This document shows, one piece after another, positions 1 to 10,909 of a stretch of DNA of 64,000 bases. The first letter of the stretch is position 1. Each line of letters opens with the position of its first letter. The position numbers were made by a program, and so were the translations under genes. Origin of the DNA: Ascarosepion bandense (taxonomy: Eukaryota > Mollusca > Cephalopoda > Sepiida > Sepiidae); contig JBBBDQ010001611.1 in NCBI GenBank assembly GCA_037127315.1, forward strand, positions 1,240,001-1,304,000, given 5' to 3'. The notes under the pieces are model-generated. The model had not been told where the DNA came from and did not search any database. It saw only the letters and a program-made list of their open reading frames with translations.

Positions 1-103
1 AACCTACTGCGGCATATTCTTCTGCCCTGTCAGTTATGTCTCTTTCGAGACATAATCGCCCAAGCGTGTATCACGTATGGCACTTAACTGACTGACTCTA
101 GAT
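1..103 (+). repeat. SINE-A, 3' part
   Basis: Only the 3' body of the window's commonest tRNA-headed SINE is present, cut by the window edge. It contains the signature hairpin ATGTCTCTTTCGAGACAT (here with one change) and ends in the repeated ACTGACTGACT tail. Full copies are at 33257-33566 and 25240-25549. Confidence 0.85.
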
Positions 104-341
104 GTTAAACTTTGTTTGTTATTACGCCTTGAATAGCAGCATTCCTTGTTTTCATCTTTGTACCAAAAAGAAGAACGAACTAATGAGGAGATAAACACAC
201 AAAAAAAATCTGACGGAATATTAAATAAACTGATATATTCATAAGGTGTCTTTTTATTATTAAAGATTATATTTTTTACTGCCTATCAAGTCTTTAACTG
301 TATTTTTAAAGAACGAAGAAGTATTGCGCCGATCCAATAAA

Positions 342-634
342 TCAGTCAATTAATTGCCATACGTGATATACGCCTGGTTGATCACGTCTCGAAAGAGACA
401 TTACTCACTGGGCAGAAGATTATTCCGCAGTAGGCTACCATTACCGGTTGCCAGCCAAGGCTATAGAACCCAATCTGTCCTGTTATTTAACCCGTACCTG
501 GAGGGAAGGCACAGATTAATACATTTTCCAAGTGTATTTGTGCGTAATTGAATGCAAGGAATTCTACTGAAATTTGAACTCGGCTTCCCTATTTCTGGTT
601 CCAAGCCGATAGCCACTGTACCACAAAGCACATC
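342..634 (-). repeat. SINE-A, near full length
   Basis: On the minus strand it runs from a tRNA-like head (box A-like TGGTACAGTGG, box B-like near TTTGAACTCGG region read in reverse) through the ATTAATCTGT-like middle and the GTCTC/GAGAC hairpin to a short GACTGA tail. It has many substitutions, so it is old. A 65-codon open frame here is an accident of the repeat. Confidence 0.85.
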
Positions 635-1555
635 CAATAGATGCGCAGAGTATTATTAACTGTGGTGTGGTTGTTTGTTGGCAATTCGCATGACGAGTGA
701 ATTTCATTTCCCGGAGTGATTTTTTTGCTATGTCTGCAAATATATACGCATATGTATTTCCTCAGCTAATCACATAGATATTTACATAAGTAGATAAGTA
801 GCTATTCACGCTTTAGTGGGATTTTGTTGCGGCTTATTTGTTCCTATGCCGGTTTTCGGGTTACTCTCGAGATGATTAATCCTGTTTGTACTTAGCTTTT
901 GTGTGAGTTTTTCATCTTGGTACACTTTAGTATACAATTGGGAAAAAAGAGAAAAAACTCAGTTCCTTTCGTACGAACCAGTGTCTTACGCTTGTTACGT
1001 TTAATGTTTTGTTCGAACAGAGTTGACAGAAAAAAGATTATCTTGCGTCCCTTATCCCATTGTATGTTTTCTCGTTTCTTTCTTTCAAAAAAAAATCTTT
1101 CAAAGGATTTGAAAGAAGATAGAAATTACGGCTGAGAGGGATTGAGATCACAATCAATGACTGGATGTTGGAGGCAGACGTTTATTAAATTTTTCATTAT
1201 TCGTCAGACTCTTATGTTTACTGAGACGGCTCGAGGATGGAATTTGATTACGAAAGCCTGACGGAGCTATTTATACAAATGTAGACATTACAAAGCTCAA
1301 ACAGTTTTTCTCACAAGAAAAAAAACCTGCGAATCTAATTTCCTGTTTTTTAAAAAATGAAATTTAATCATTTGATTTTGCTTTGGGAAAGAGATGTTCT
1401 TATCTATCATTTATGCAAGACAAAAAAGTAGAATTTGGAGTTTTTTTTCTTTATTTTTCTTAAAATAATTACCCTCAGTTAAATTTGACGTTAAAGCAAA
1501 AACCCTCAAAATTTTGAAAAGAGACATTTCTAGGAACAAAAATTGATGTTAGTTT
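635..1555. other. AT-rich sequence, nothing recognised
   Basis: No long open frame, RNA gene or known repeat is recognised. The 78-codon frame at 899-1135 has no recognisable motif and lies in T-rich sequence. Confidence 0.5.
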
Positions 1556-1975
1556 TGGTGTATTCACAGAGATATTTTGCATCGATATAGAGGTCTTGTC
1601 TGTGTATAAAAGTCTTACCTCCGCATGTATAGATGTCTTGCCGCTGTATCGATAGAATTCTTACTTTAGTATAGATAGGACCCTTGTCTCCTTGTATAGA
1701 GATCTGATCCCTTTGTGTTGATAGAAGTCTTATCTATGTATAGAGGCATTGCTTCCATGAAGACTGGTCATGTCTACGTATAAATAGCAAACTTTTCCAA
1801 TCTATAGATAGAGGCCGTGTCTTCCGATAGATACAGGTCTTGCCACACTCTATATAGAAGCTTTGTGCATCTAGACATAGATGTTTTTCCCCCTTCTGTC
1901 GCTAGAGATTGTATCTCCGTACAGATAGAGAAATTGTGTCTGTTATAGATAGAAATTATGCTTTTGCATACATGG
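1556..1975. repeat. Degenerate tandem repeat, about 35-40 bp unit
   Basis: A loosely repeated phrase of the type 'tgtatagatagaggtcttgtct' style (GTATAGATAGA followed by GTCTTG) recurs about ten times with irregular spacing. The GATA core suggests decay of a GATA-containing minisatellite. Confidence 0.5.
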
Positions 1976-1995
1976 ACGAATCGGCTTTTTTACAG

Positions 1996-2140
1996 AATGC
2001 GAAAGTCAGTGCTAGAATGATCAGCTAATGCTACAGAATCCAAATTTCAGGGCCAGAATAGTCAGCTAATGTTACAGAATGCAAAGTTCAGGGCCGAATG
2101 ATCAACTAATGCTACAGAATGCGAAGGCCAGAATCGGAAT
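1996..2140. repeat. Tandem repeat, about 41 bp, 3-4 copies
   Basis: The phrase CAGCTAATGCTACAGAATGC followed by AAAGTTCAGGGCC recurs three to four times with a period of 39-42 bp. It directly follows the previous degenerate array. Confidence 0.7.
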
Positions 2141-3058
2141 CTTCAGAGATTAGTCAGTGCTTCGTGATGGTCTTTGTTTGGTTTTTCAATGTAAGTCCGA
2201 AACATCGCGAATTCAAGAGAGGGTTTCAAGAATTCTGAAGTTTTGATATGCTTCTCACATCCAGGTTTGCGACTGGCTAATACCACCCGCAAAGGAATGC
2301 TGAATCAACGTGCGATATGTGCTCCTATGACGTCATTCTTCTTGCTGCTTCTTAGAATCCAAGCTGTCACTTTTAATAAAACGAACACCAAAAAATAAAT
2401 GACTCTTTTCGTTGATACCATTTTATGTGTTAAGTGTGGTAAGTGTGTGAATACAGAGACGACACAGAACGCAACACTTATCTCTAGACAGTAATTAAAA
2501 TAAGAACGACAGATATTAATCGAAATGAAAAATATCAAAGCATTTTCTTTTTTTTCCTCTTTATTTTGCATGAAATATTTTTGATAATTTATTCATGACC
2601 GATTTCTAAAGTTGAATATTTCTAAGTTGAGAATTTTTTCAAATATCTAATTCCCTCCTGTTTAAACGAGCTCACAATTGATTTTAAAGAAATCGTCAAT
2701 TTTTTTTTATCATAGACGCTTTTTTTTGTTTCTTTCTAAATTTAATAAAATAATTGTATTTTAGTATTTTATAAAAATTTTAGAGACACTTTTAATGAAC
2801 TGAAAGTAACGTTTCATCAAATATATTATAATTTGAATACGGATTTTAATTTGAGAAAAATACAGTCAACTAGGATTTACTATTAAAATTCTGTTTTATG
2901 CTTAAAATCCATTTTCAGGTCACCATGCGTTTATGCATGAAATAGGCTATAGGTGGTAGGTATTGACCTAAATGTACCCTTTGATATTAGCATATGCTGA
3001 ATCTTTCATATTGAACACTTTAATTTATAAATGTAGCATATATTTTAATCCATAAATG
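2141..3058. other. AT-rich sequence, nothing recognised
   Basis: There are poly-T and poly-A runs and an 88-codon minus-strand frame (2305-2571) with one hydrophobic stretch but no recognisable domain. I do not call a gene. Confidence 0.5.
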
Positions 3059-3345
3059 TCAGTCAGTCAGTTAAATGCCATACGTGAAACACGCTTGGGC
3101 GATCATGTCTCGAAAGAGACATGACTGACTGGGAAGAAGATTATCCTGCAGTAGGTTGCCATTGCTTTCTGTGATAGACCGGTTGCCAGCCAAGGCTATA
3201 GAACCCATAACTGGAAGGAATAGACGGATTAATACCTTTCCCAAGGGTATTTGCGCGTAAGTGAATACAAGGAATTCAACTGGAATTCGAAAACGGTTCC
3301 CCGATTTCTCGTTCCAAGCCGATATCCACTGCACCACAACGCATC
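3059..3345 (-). repeat. SINE-A, full length
   Basis: On the minus strand the head GTGGTGCAGTGGATATCGGC is a good A box, and a B box-like element follows about 40 bp on. The middle, the hairpin GTCTCTTTCGAGAC and the tail TTAACTGACTGACTGA are all present. The open frames on both strands here come from the SINE. Confidence 0.9.
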
Positions 3346-4080
3346 TTAAAACCAAATATTTATCATGTATGCTTTTTAAACACGACGAAATAAATCCATC
3401 GTTTAAAGAATTAATAAATACCTGCACTACAATTATGCACTAAGTATGGTCAATGGAAGGTATAACAAGAGAAGCAAGTTATTGATGATTGTGTTGAATG
3501 CAATGGTCAATACACTGGGTATAAAGGCACTAGGCTATGTTTTTTAAAATCTCATTTAACGGTGACAAGTATATGCGAATAACTGTCAGTACTTTGATAG
3601 AACCGATCTACAGACACAGAAAATGAATGAAGTCATTTTTAATATCCTCCTTAGTATGTGTACACATGAGCGGCTGTTACTCCCATTCCCACTACTATGT
3701 GGAGGAGAATGGAGCAGTATTAGACACACGAGTTTCATTCAAGATGACTGGCAAGATACTCACATATACACACCTAGTAAAGAATATAGCCTGTGCTAAG
3801 TCGTATAAGAAAGAGTGGTTCAAAGTTTTACATGTGGCTGGTTCCAATAATCAATTAAAGATTTTGGAATCAGTCTGCATATCTTTAGGAAGGATTTCGT
3901 TAAGTCTCTTTATTTGGTGGGGGATATTGTATTTAAAATGTCCCTCGATAATAATTTACACGTCATTTCTCCTCCCCTCGTTATAAATATATATTTATAT
4001 GTATAATAATTTTAGCGTCCCCCCTTCTTTTGCTGTTTATTTTCGTTGCTGTTTTTCGTTAGATTTGTGATTCCAACGAT
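3346..4080. other. No recognised element; one 119-codon frame
   Basis: An ATG frame at 3627-3986 encodes 119 residues with a hydrophobic N-terminus (MKSFLISSLVCVHMSG) and a second hydrophobic stretch near the C-terminus. I recognise no domain, there is no supporting splice or promoter signal, and codon use is not distinctive. It is probably chance. Confidence 0.3.
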
Positions 4081-4086
4081 TTTCTC

Positions 4087-4107
4087 CTGATGAGATGTTG
4101 GTCGAAA
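4087..4107 (+). ncRNA. Hammerhead-like core (candidate)
   Basis: CTGATGAG, a ten-base segment able to form a very short helix, then CGAAAA: this is the order of the conserved CUGANGA and GAAA boxes of hammerhead ribozymes. Such ribozymes are known in Penelope-like elements. Helices I and III were not established, so this is only a core match. Confidence 0.3.
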
Positions 4108-4146
4108 AAGCTCTAGAGACTATAAATAAATTCCTTGTTTTTAAAG

Positions 4147-4193
<47 letters not shown>

Positions 4194-4223
4194 GTGTGTG
4201 TGTGTTCTTCCACTTTCTTGTAA

Positions 4224-4256
<33 letters not shown>

Positions 4257-4275
4257 CAAGAAAGTGGAAGAGCAC
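4147..4275. repeat. (TA)n tracts and a 23-bp inverted repeat
   Basis: A (TA)n run at about 4147-4195 leads into an inverted repeat. The left arm 4202-4224 and right arm 4253-4275 match except for one base and enclose a second (TA)n tract. A third tract lies at 4326-4354. Confidence 0.85.
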
Positions 4276-4322
4276 GTAGATTAAAACCCACTTTTCAAGC
4301 AGTTAATTTTATAAAGAGTACT

Positions 4323-4349
<27 letters not shown>

Positions 4350-4357
<8 letters not shown>

Positions 4358-4548
4358 TGTGTGTAGAGGGGGGCACCAACCTTTTATGACAGACAAGGTA
4401 TTAAGATTTTATATAATTTTTCGTGTTCTTCTGATTTTTTAGAACTCAAATTATCTAGGAATTCTCCAAATGTTTTTTTAAATTTTGGCTATACTTTTAG
4501 CCATTTTCAAGAGTGAATTTTGTTTTACGCATAACTGAATATGTGTAA

Positions 4549-4597
<49 letters not shown>

Positions 4598-4690
4598 ATG
4601 TCTATGTTCTATTCCGAACCCGGTCAGCACATTGTTGTCATATTTATAATTAATATTAAGTATAGGATTTCTTTTTTTTAATAGTAATGG
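4350..4690 (-). mobile_element. Penelope-type terminal fragment
   Basis: It shares an extended, diverged match with 29356-29850 and 42430-42910. All have a motif that on the minus strand reads AAAATGGCTA then TAGCC then AAAG-like bases, the Penelope-type end motif. A (TA)n tract (4554-4592) interrupts it. The family assignment rests on the shared motif only. Confidence 0.4.
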
Positions 4691-5336
4691 CATTATTATT
4701 TTTTATCTTCTTTATTTATATTCAGTAATGAAGAAAGGTCTATTGAATTCACTAGCATATTATTCCGTTAATACTAAATGGCTGGTCACTTTCCACACAT
4801 ACCTCGAACATGCTTTGTGTATAAGGTTTAATGTTTTGCACTCCCCCACTCCCTCTTACGTGTAGGTACACAAGCCAATATTTCAAACCAGCAATGAGAT
4901 CGTGGTCCGGGCCTAGTCAATGTCAATATATATATCTGTGTGTGTGTGTAGAATACCTAGTCATAGGCAGAAGAACTGGTTAATTTGGTTTGAATGACGT
5001 GCATATTGTGAAGAGTGTGTGTGCGTATCCTGTTTGGAAAGATGAATATTTTGTTGCTCTATCAATACATCTTTCCAAACTTTATTTATAACAGGGAATA
5101 TTAGTTAATATAAGTCGATCGTGTAGCGTCAAATTAGCAGTTTCATCCAGTTCTCTTTTTAAAGGCGATGTCGTTATATTCTGGCATCCATAATTTTATA
5201 TCTGCTTGACTTTCAATCAGCTGAAAAGAATAGATTTTCAAAACGTGCAATGTGTACAAACCTGAATAAAACTGGAATAAATTATTTTCATTTTATTGTA
5301 AACTGGAAAATATTTAAATTAAAGCGCACCCTAATG
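4691..5336. other. Unannotated AT-rich stretch with one hairpin
   Basis: Apart from a perfect 13-bp inverted repeat (arms 5032-5044 and 5068-5080, 23-base loop) and short TG runs I see no element. Confidence 0.5.
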
Positions 5337-5492
5337 TCTGTTCTTCTTCTTCTTCTTCTTCTATGTACCCTGACCTTTCAAGACGTAGGCAATCATGGCT
5401 TTTCACATCTCCCTATCGCTGGTGGCACTTAGCACACCTTCTCCTGTTACACCACCCAAACTCTGCTCTGCTATCCACTATCTCAAGCCCAT
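5337..5492 (-). mobile_element. LINE-R 3' end, fragment
   Basis: On the minus strand it matches the same C-terminal coding region as 5622-5841. The 5' side of the plus-strand view starts with a (CTT)n run. The frame is broken and only about 50 codons are covered. Confidence 0.65.
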
Positions 5493-5531
5493 AAATCTAG
5501 AATATAAATGTATAGAAACTAGCATGGCCAC

Positions 5532-5585
5532 AAAATGAGGTATCAGTTTCTATATTGATTATAATATAAAACTGATCCCCCATTT
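5532..5585. repeat. Small hairpin motif HP, copy 1
   Basis: The arms GGTATCAGTTT and AAACTGATCCCC, extended by AAAATG/CATTTT, flank a TA-rich loop. The same motif occurs at 8943-8998, 25591-25642, 46104-46157 and 46861-46912. Confidence 0.75.
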
Positions 5586-5621
5586 TATACCACATTATAA
5601 TTTCTTATAAACAGTTCGCAT

Positions 5622-5841
5622 ATATCTTCTTCTATGTGCCCTGTCTCTTCAGGGCGTAGGCGATCATAGCTTTCCACGTCTCCCTATCCCTGGTGGCTCT
5701 TAGCACGCCTTCTTCTGTTACACCATGCAACCCTCGTTCCATCATCGACCTGATCAGGTCCTTTAAATATGTTATCCGCTGCTTTCCCCTGTCTCTTTTT
5801 TCCCCTCTATCTGGCCTGTTAGTATCAGGCTCTCCATGCAC
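5622..5841 (-). mobile_element. LINE-R 3' end with open C-terminal frame
   Basis: The minus strand is open for 69 codons (5632-5841). It contains GKQRITYLKDLI and RDRETWKAMI, the pattern of the extreme C-terminus of RTE-like and related non-LTR retrotransposon polyproteins (G-R/K-Q-R-x-x-x-L ... RDRxxWR). The element is 5'-truncated, the usual result of target-primed reverse transcription. Related copies are at 5337-5492, 27800-28115 and 62495-63118. The superfamily name is tentative. Confidence 0.75.
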
Positions 5842-5984
5842 ACTTCAAACTATTTCTTAAGAAAGAAAGTTTAAAATTACTTACTTTGTGTCAATTCTGC
5901 ATTCCTATGAAAATGAAAGATTGTGAGGTGCATTTTAGATACGAAATGCTTTTTTTATTACCGTAAACCAAAAATGAAATATCC

Positions 5985-6860
5985 CTTTAACTCACAGAAC
6001 TGCACGGAAGTGTTTCGCTGTGTTTAGGGTTGGTGATTGTGAACTAATTGATGTAAAACGCTCAGGCAGAACCCAGCTTCGACTACTGATGATGACCAAA
6101 TCAAGACATTGATTGAGAATAACCCGCATGACTCAACGTTGAAAGACTTTATCAAAATTCACCATAAATGAGCAGTTAGTGAAGCAAGGGTACTTAACCC
6201 GTTACGATGCTTGGGTAACCACATAATCTGAGTGAAAAGAATCTTTTGGATCGCATTTTCTCTGTAATTTGCTGTATATGCGCAAGGAAAATAAACCTTT
6301 AAGCAAATTGTAATGAGAAATGAATTTATAACAATGGTCAGCAAAAATGACATTAGCCGACTTTAGTCACTCAAAAAGCAGGTCTTCATCTTAAGAAAGC
6401 CATGCTATGCATCTGCTGGGATTAGAAAAGAAGCCTGTACTATGAGTTTCTGCCAGTTAACCTGTCAATCGATTCTGAAAAGTACTGCTCACAACTTGAC
6501 GAATTAAGGCAACAATTCAAGAAAAACGCCCAGACTTAACGAACAAGTAAAGTGTTTTCCATCATTATAATGCCAGGTGGCTGGCATGTGTTACCCCACG
6601 CTCCATATCCAGACATTGCTCCTTCGAATTTTTATTTATTCAGGTCCTTTCAAAATAATTTCAATAATAAAACTTTTAATTCTTTGGATGATATAAACAC
6701 CTTAATGAGTTTTTGCGCCCCCCCCCCCAAAAAAAAAAACACCGAAATTTTGGGAAGACAGAATTTTTAAGTTGTAGGAAAAGTGAAGAATGTTGTGTAA
6801 CAAAATGGTTCATATTTAGTTTCATAAATATTTAATGGCATTATTTTGATTTGTTTTATT
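5985..6860 (+). pseudogene. mariner-type transposase pseudogene
   Basis: This is a decayed copy of a DDD/E mariner transposase gene, which encodes the cut-and-paste enzyme of a DNA transposon. Conceptual translation in shifting frames gives a helix-turn-helix linker-like piece near 6100 (KTLIENNPHDSTLKDF) and, at 6582-6700, GWHVLPHAPYPDIAPSNFYL followed by FRSFQNN and KTFNSLDDI. That block is the family's third catalytic region (LPHxPYSPDLAPSDYHLF) with the acidic residue retained. Stops and frameshifts are frequent, and a C8/A11 run at 6720-6739 adds slippage. No clear terminal repeats were found. It is an irritans-like mariner relic and cannot be active. Confidence 0.85.
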
Positions 6861-6882
6861 TTCCCTAAATATCGGCATGAAC

Positions 6883-6886
<4 letters not shown>

Positions 6887-6937
<51 letters not shown>
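6887..6937. repeat. (TA)n microsatellite
   Basis: A near-pure TA run abuts the tail end of the family C copy that follows. Confidence 0.95.
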
Positions 6938-6939
<2 letters not shown>

Positions 6940-6940
6940 A

Positions 6941-7430
6941 TCTAAACTTATTTATAAATGGAACTTTATCTGTGTGTGTATGTGTGTGTGTGTGTGTGTG
7001 CGTGTCCGTTACTTATAGACTCCGAAACGGCCGAATCGATTTTCTTGAAAATTTACACAGTTGTACCCCCGATAAATATCGAAAATCGATAATCGAAAAA
7101 ATCGGGTTATAGAAGGGGTGGTCCGATTTTAATCAAATTTGATACACTCATAGAAAAAGACATAAGAAACGATATTCAGAAGTTTCAAGATTGCAGTTCT
7201 TACAATAGTGCAGAAAATCGGTAATATATATATATATATAAAAGGCAAGATGTTTGTGTGTGTGTGTGTCTGTTTATCTGTCTGTATGTCCTTTATACAA
7301 ATCCACAATTTTTATCCGATTCTCACCAAACTTCACACAAATATTCTTTAGGCTGAGTCTGAGCTCCAGGACCATGGATTAGCTTTAAAGCTTTCATTAC
7401 ACCCGAGCAATGCCGGGCTATACTGCTAGT
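6941..7430 (-). repeat. Family C interspersed repeat
   Basis: On the minus strand it begins ACTAGCAGTATAGCCCGGCA (GC-rich hairpin head CCCGG...CCGGG style), passes a TG/CA run and (TA)n, and ends with GGTTCAGCCGTTTCGGAGTC-like sequence and TTTATAAATAAGTTTAGA. Other copies are at 19705-20456, 31646-32066, 41731-42397 and 58968-59618. It has no coding capacity or terminal inverted repeats. Class is unknown; a non-autonomous LINE-like or Helitron-like element is possible. Confidence 0.8.
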
Positions 7431-8753
7431 ATATATATAAAATAAAGTTTTATTTAAAAGTTAAAGGCAATTCAGTTCTATCCTGTATGCCAATATCAAG
7501 TGCTCTTTATAATGATGTTTTTATTCAAACTTGAAGTGAAAGCCTTTCTGCAATGTGCATATAATACACAAGAGCATCTATAGCTCAATTGAAAGATTCG
7601 ATCAAAGATCTTAGAAAAATCCTACGATTGTAATCCAAGATATTTCAGTCCTGATCAGCTTGTTTCTTCCGCCAAAACAACACGCAAACTTGTTTACAGA
7701 AAAATTCTCAGGTAGCAGGCGAAGTTTAGCGGTTAAAGAAGAGACTAATGTCAGTGAATGTTTGATGTCCAAATATCTGATTGCAAAGTTGCTTCTCATA
7801 GAAAACAGAAGTTTGTTTTTACTCCTCTTCTTTTCAGTTTCAATAAGCAGATTTGTTTTGTTAACAGGAAATTGAACGAGCAAAATTTGTTGAAACTAGT
7901 AACACTTACACGACATTTAGTGCCGACGCTGAAATACGGTAAAATCACTTCTCTTCCATATTATGTTCAGATAATAATTTCATCAAGTTCTGTATTATTT
8001 TAATCAGCAATGATTTACAGATATTTTAAAGTAAAGTCACACGGAATTTCTGTAAAAATGGATTCGAAGTGGTAAGAGTTTAAAATACATCCTTGCAGAA
8101 TATTGCGTTAATTCCGCTGTGACAGTGAATCTGAAAAATTATCCGTTTCGGAAGAAACTGTTAAACTGTTAAAGCAACCACACACGAATTCTGCAAAGAA
8201 TTACAAAATCAAAAACGCTTTTTTTCCCTTTCTTATATCTGGCGTCAGTTATTTATCGAGTCGAAGGTTGAAAAGATTAATCAAAGATTTGCCTCAAGCA
8301 GAAATTGTTTGCTCATCGAAGGTGTCAGTCTTCGATTATCATGACCACGATAATGTCATGTTATTTTTGCTGCCAATACATGTGCCTAAAGGCGCTTTTT
8401 TCGCTTCCGTTCGGTCCTTAAGCACTCATAAATCAGCCTGTCAACTCCTGCAAGACAGAGATACGCATACCAATTTCCTTTTTAAATTTCTTTGAAGGTT
8501 TTATTTAAATAAATAGTACCTCTGAGTCCATTATTGGAATTAATATAACCTAACCAAAGCTGTGAAATATTGTAAAGAAGAAAATATGCAACTGAATTCC
8601 TTAATAGCAACAAACTAATACATAATTTAATTTATTTGTATTTATATCATTTTAACCCAATATAATGCCCAAGCGTCACTCATATTAGAAAGATAGTGAA
8701 TGAGGCTGTTGTAAAAGCAAAAAAGGCTGACGTAAGATATGTATATTATGAGA
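7431..8753. other. No recognised element
   Basis: Several 70-90 codon frames occur on both strands (7611-8003, 8268-8495), but they overlap each other and show no recognisable domain. Confidence 0.45.
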
Positions 8754-8790
8754 ACTAGCAGTTTAGCCCGGTTTCACTCGGTTTGTTTAA
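8754..8790 (+). repeat. Family C head fragment
   Basis: Only ACTAGCAGTTTAGCCCGG and a degenerate extension match; the rest of the element is missing. Confidence 0.45.
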
Positions 8791-8942
8791 GGAATAATAA
8801 GAATAAAAAGCATATGATGAATTTACATAGCAAATACTTACACAACGTTCAACCTCGTTACTTTTATAGATATAGATAACAATGTAGAATGTCCCTATTG
8901 GATTAGGGTGGGAGGGTCAACATATATAGATATAGATAGTAT

Positions 8943-8998
8943 AAAGTGGGGTGATCGATTCTGTATTATAATCAATACATAAACTGATCCCTGACTTT
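8943..8998. repeat. Small hairpin motif HP, copy 2
   Basis: AAAGTGGGG then GATC...TGT on the left, AAACTGATCCCTGACTTT on the right. It is more diverged than the other copies. Confidence 0.55.
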
Positions 8999-9119
8999 GT
9001 GGAGTGATAATATATATTTTTCTTTTGGCTTTCTGAAAAAAGTCAAGATATCGTTAGCGTTCTAAAATTTTGATCTACATCTGAACGCAACTCCTGTCGA
9101 GTTAGACCGCAAAATGCAG

Positions 9120-9458
9120 ACGCTAAGTTGAATCTATCAGCCTATCCACAGTACACAGTAGTCTCCCATCCGTGTCACACACTTTTCCCATCTGTGCACA
9201 AGCTTCCGTATTCCCTCAGCGTAAAAATCTTTGGACTAATGTCTCAGCCAATCGCTCACAACACATATGACTTCATCGTCACTTTCAAACTTCTTTAAAC
9301 AATTTAGCCCAGTTGGAGACATTTTTGGGGGTGAAACATGTGGCACCATACACAGTTGACATTCTCTTATAAATTTCAACTGGTTTGCACCCCTCAGCAA
9401 CCAAAAACTTGATAACAGACCTCTGTTCAATCCTGAAGCATGCTTCTCGGGCAGCCAT
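9120..9458 (-). pseudogene. mariner-type transposase, internally deleted
   Basis: From an ATG at 9458 reading leftward the minus strand encodes an N-terminal DNA-binding domain of the Mos1/GVQW-type helix-turn-helix (RIEQRSVIKFLVAEG, then KPVEIYKRM and YGATCFTPKNVSNWAK). After about 57 residues it jumps into the extreme C-terminus (KDFYAEGIRKLVHRWEKCV), a typical mariner ending. The catalytic core of some 250 residues is missing. This is the structure expected of an internal deletion derivative, mobilised in trans or fixed by decay. A shifted 64-codon frame overlaps it and is not real. Confidence 0.75.
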
Positions 9459-9539
9459 CTTTGTTAATCTCCAAAACTCTCAAATTTTTTTTTCAATCTG
9501 CAAAAAAAATGAAATCCCTTTGAAAAAGAAGTAAAGGAA

Positions 9540-9715
9540 AAAATTCACCTTATTTATTGAATGACCCTCATCAATGTCCTTATACCGAAAAATCCAACTT
9601 ATTTATTAAATGACCCTCGTAGAAGTCCTTATACCGAAAGATTCACCTTATTTATTGAATGACCCTCGTAGAAGTCCTTATACCGAAAAATCTACCTTAT
9701 TTACCAACGACCCCC
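9540..9715. repeat. Tandem repeat, about 49-50 bp, 3.5 copies
   Basis: The phrase CCTTATTTATTGAATGACCC followed by TCGTAGAAGTCCTTATACCG repeats head to tail. It lies just beyond the N-terminal side of the deleted mariner copy and could be an amplified element end. Confidence 0.85.
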
Positions 9716-10011
9716 GTAATTTAGAGGTTAGGACTGGATTGATCTGGGAGATATAATTTTTGGAGTCTAATCCAAAACGTAAAAGTTTTGAAGAAAAAGC
9801 TGTTTCAGTGGAGCTTTTCTCCTTGCCAACTGAATACGAGGAAGGAGGAGGCTGAGTCGCTGTTTTGTTTGTGTCATGACGACTTCCAGCTGGTGAAAAC
9901 AAGAAATGTTTTTTCGTCTGAATATGTCATGAAAATAGCAAGAGTCTAGAAGAGTTTCGTCTATATGAAAGGTATTTTGTTGCTTCCTCTCTCTCATACT
10001 CATTTCTCCGT
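9716..10011. other. No recognised element except a shared 50-bp motif
   Basis: The motif ATGAAAATAGCAAGAGTCTA...GTTTCGTCTATA at 9930-9980 recurs at 10562-10612 and, diverged, in unit K at 25033, 45588 and 46318. Nothing else is recognised. Confidence 0.5.
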
Positions 10012-10311
10012 CCACTCCACTCTCATCAGTATTGTCATCCTTCTCTTACCAACATCCTGACACCCCCTATAACCTGTTACTCTTTTTCATAACTTTCTTC
10101 TTATGTAACCACCTGCAAAACAGTAGCAGTAAAATTCTTGATTGGGGGCGATATGATTATAAAAAAGAACTCATCAGTATTCTCACCCTTCTTTTTTCGA
10201 CTTCCTGACACCCCCTATAACCTGTTAATCTTTCTCATAACTTTCCTTCTATGTAACCTCCTGCAAAACAGTGACAGTAAAATGCCTTGCTTGGCGCGAC
10301 ATGATTATAAA
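10012..10311 (+). repeat. LINE-A 3' tail, tandemly doubled
   Basis: Two consecutive copies (about 10012-10167 and 10168-10311) of the LINE-A 3' untranslated end are present. Each carries CTGACACCCCCTATAACCTG, then CCTGCAAAACAGTG-type sequence, then a GGGGCGATATGATTATAAAA-type terminus. Confidence 0.8.
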
Positions 10312-10364
10312 ATAAAAACTTACATAGTGTTTTGTCTTTGTTTGAGGCTTTACTGTTGGTCCAT

Positions 10365-10500
10365 ATTTGGGTCCCTAACAGGTGCTATTACTCCGGGTCA
10401 AGGTGGACTTGTAAACAACAGCAATTAAGATGTCGTTCCACGTCCTTCAAAACCTCCAATCTCTCGAACTACCGAATGTAGTTTATTGTCATAACCAGCA
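10365..10500 (+). repeat. Family H fragment
   Basis: It matches the 3' part of family H (30058-30605): an ACAGGTGCTATTACTCC...GGTCAAGGTGGACTTG segment, then AACAGCAATTAAGA. Diverged and truncated. Confidence 0.65.
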
Positions 10501-10909
10501 CTGAAACACCTTTCACCCTCTGAAGACGAGCAGATGTGAGTGAATCTGGGGGAGACAAATGAAAATAGCGAGAGTCTAGAAGCGTTTCGTCTATAGGAAA
10601 GGTATTGTAGGGTAGAAAATTACCTCAGGCACAAAACCATGTGAACACTCTTGAACGCTCTCAAGGCTAGAAACTGACGATTACCGAGTAATCTGCGAGG
10701 GTAAGTCAAAAAATTATCTGTACTATCGTGATAGATAAAAAAAAACAAAACAAAAAAAACACTGGCGGTATCAAGATCAAAATTTAATCACATGACCATT
10801 AAAATCAAACTATAAGCACGCATGAACAAAAGGCAGAGTGACAATGATATGCTATGGTGAAAGTGCTGATAATTTTTTATTTACACTCGTATCTGTCTAA
10901 TAGATCTGG
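10501..10909. other. Mostly unassigned; possible mariner-like terminus
   Basis: GAGGGTAAGTCAAAAAATTA at 10698-10717 resembles the outer end of mariner-like elements, but no partner end was found. The rest is unassigned. Confidence 0.35.

Noticed and set aside
7560..7630. tRNA-like fragment (TATAGCTCAATTGA with a weak B box)
   Set aside because: The B box match is poor and no repeat copy was found.
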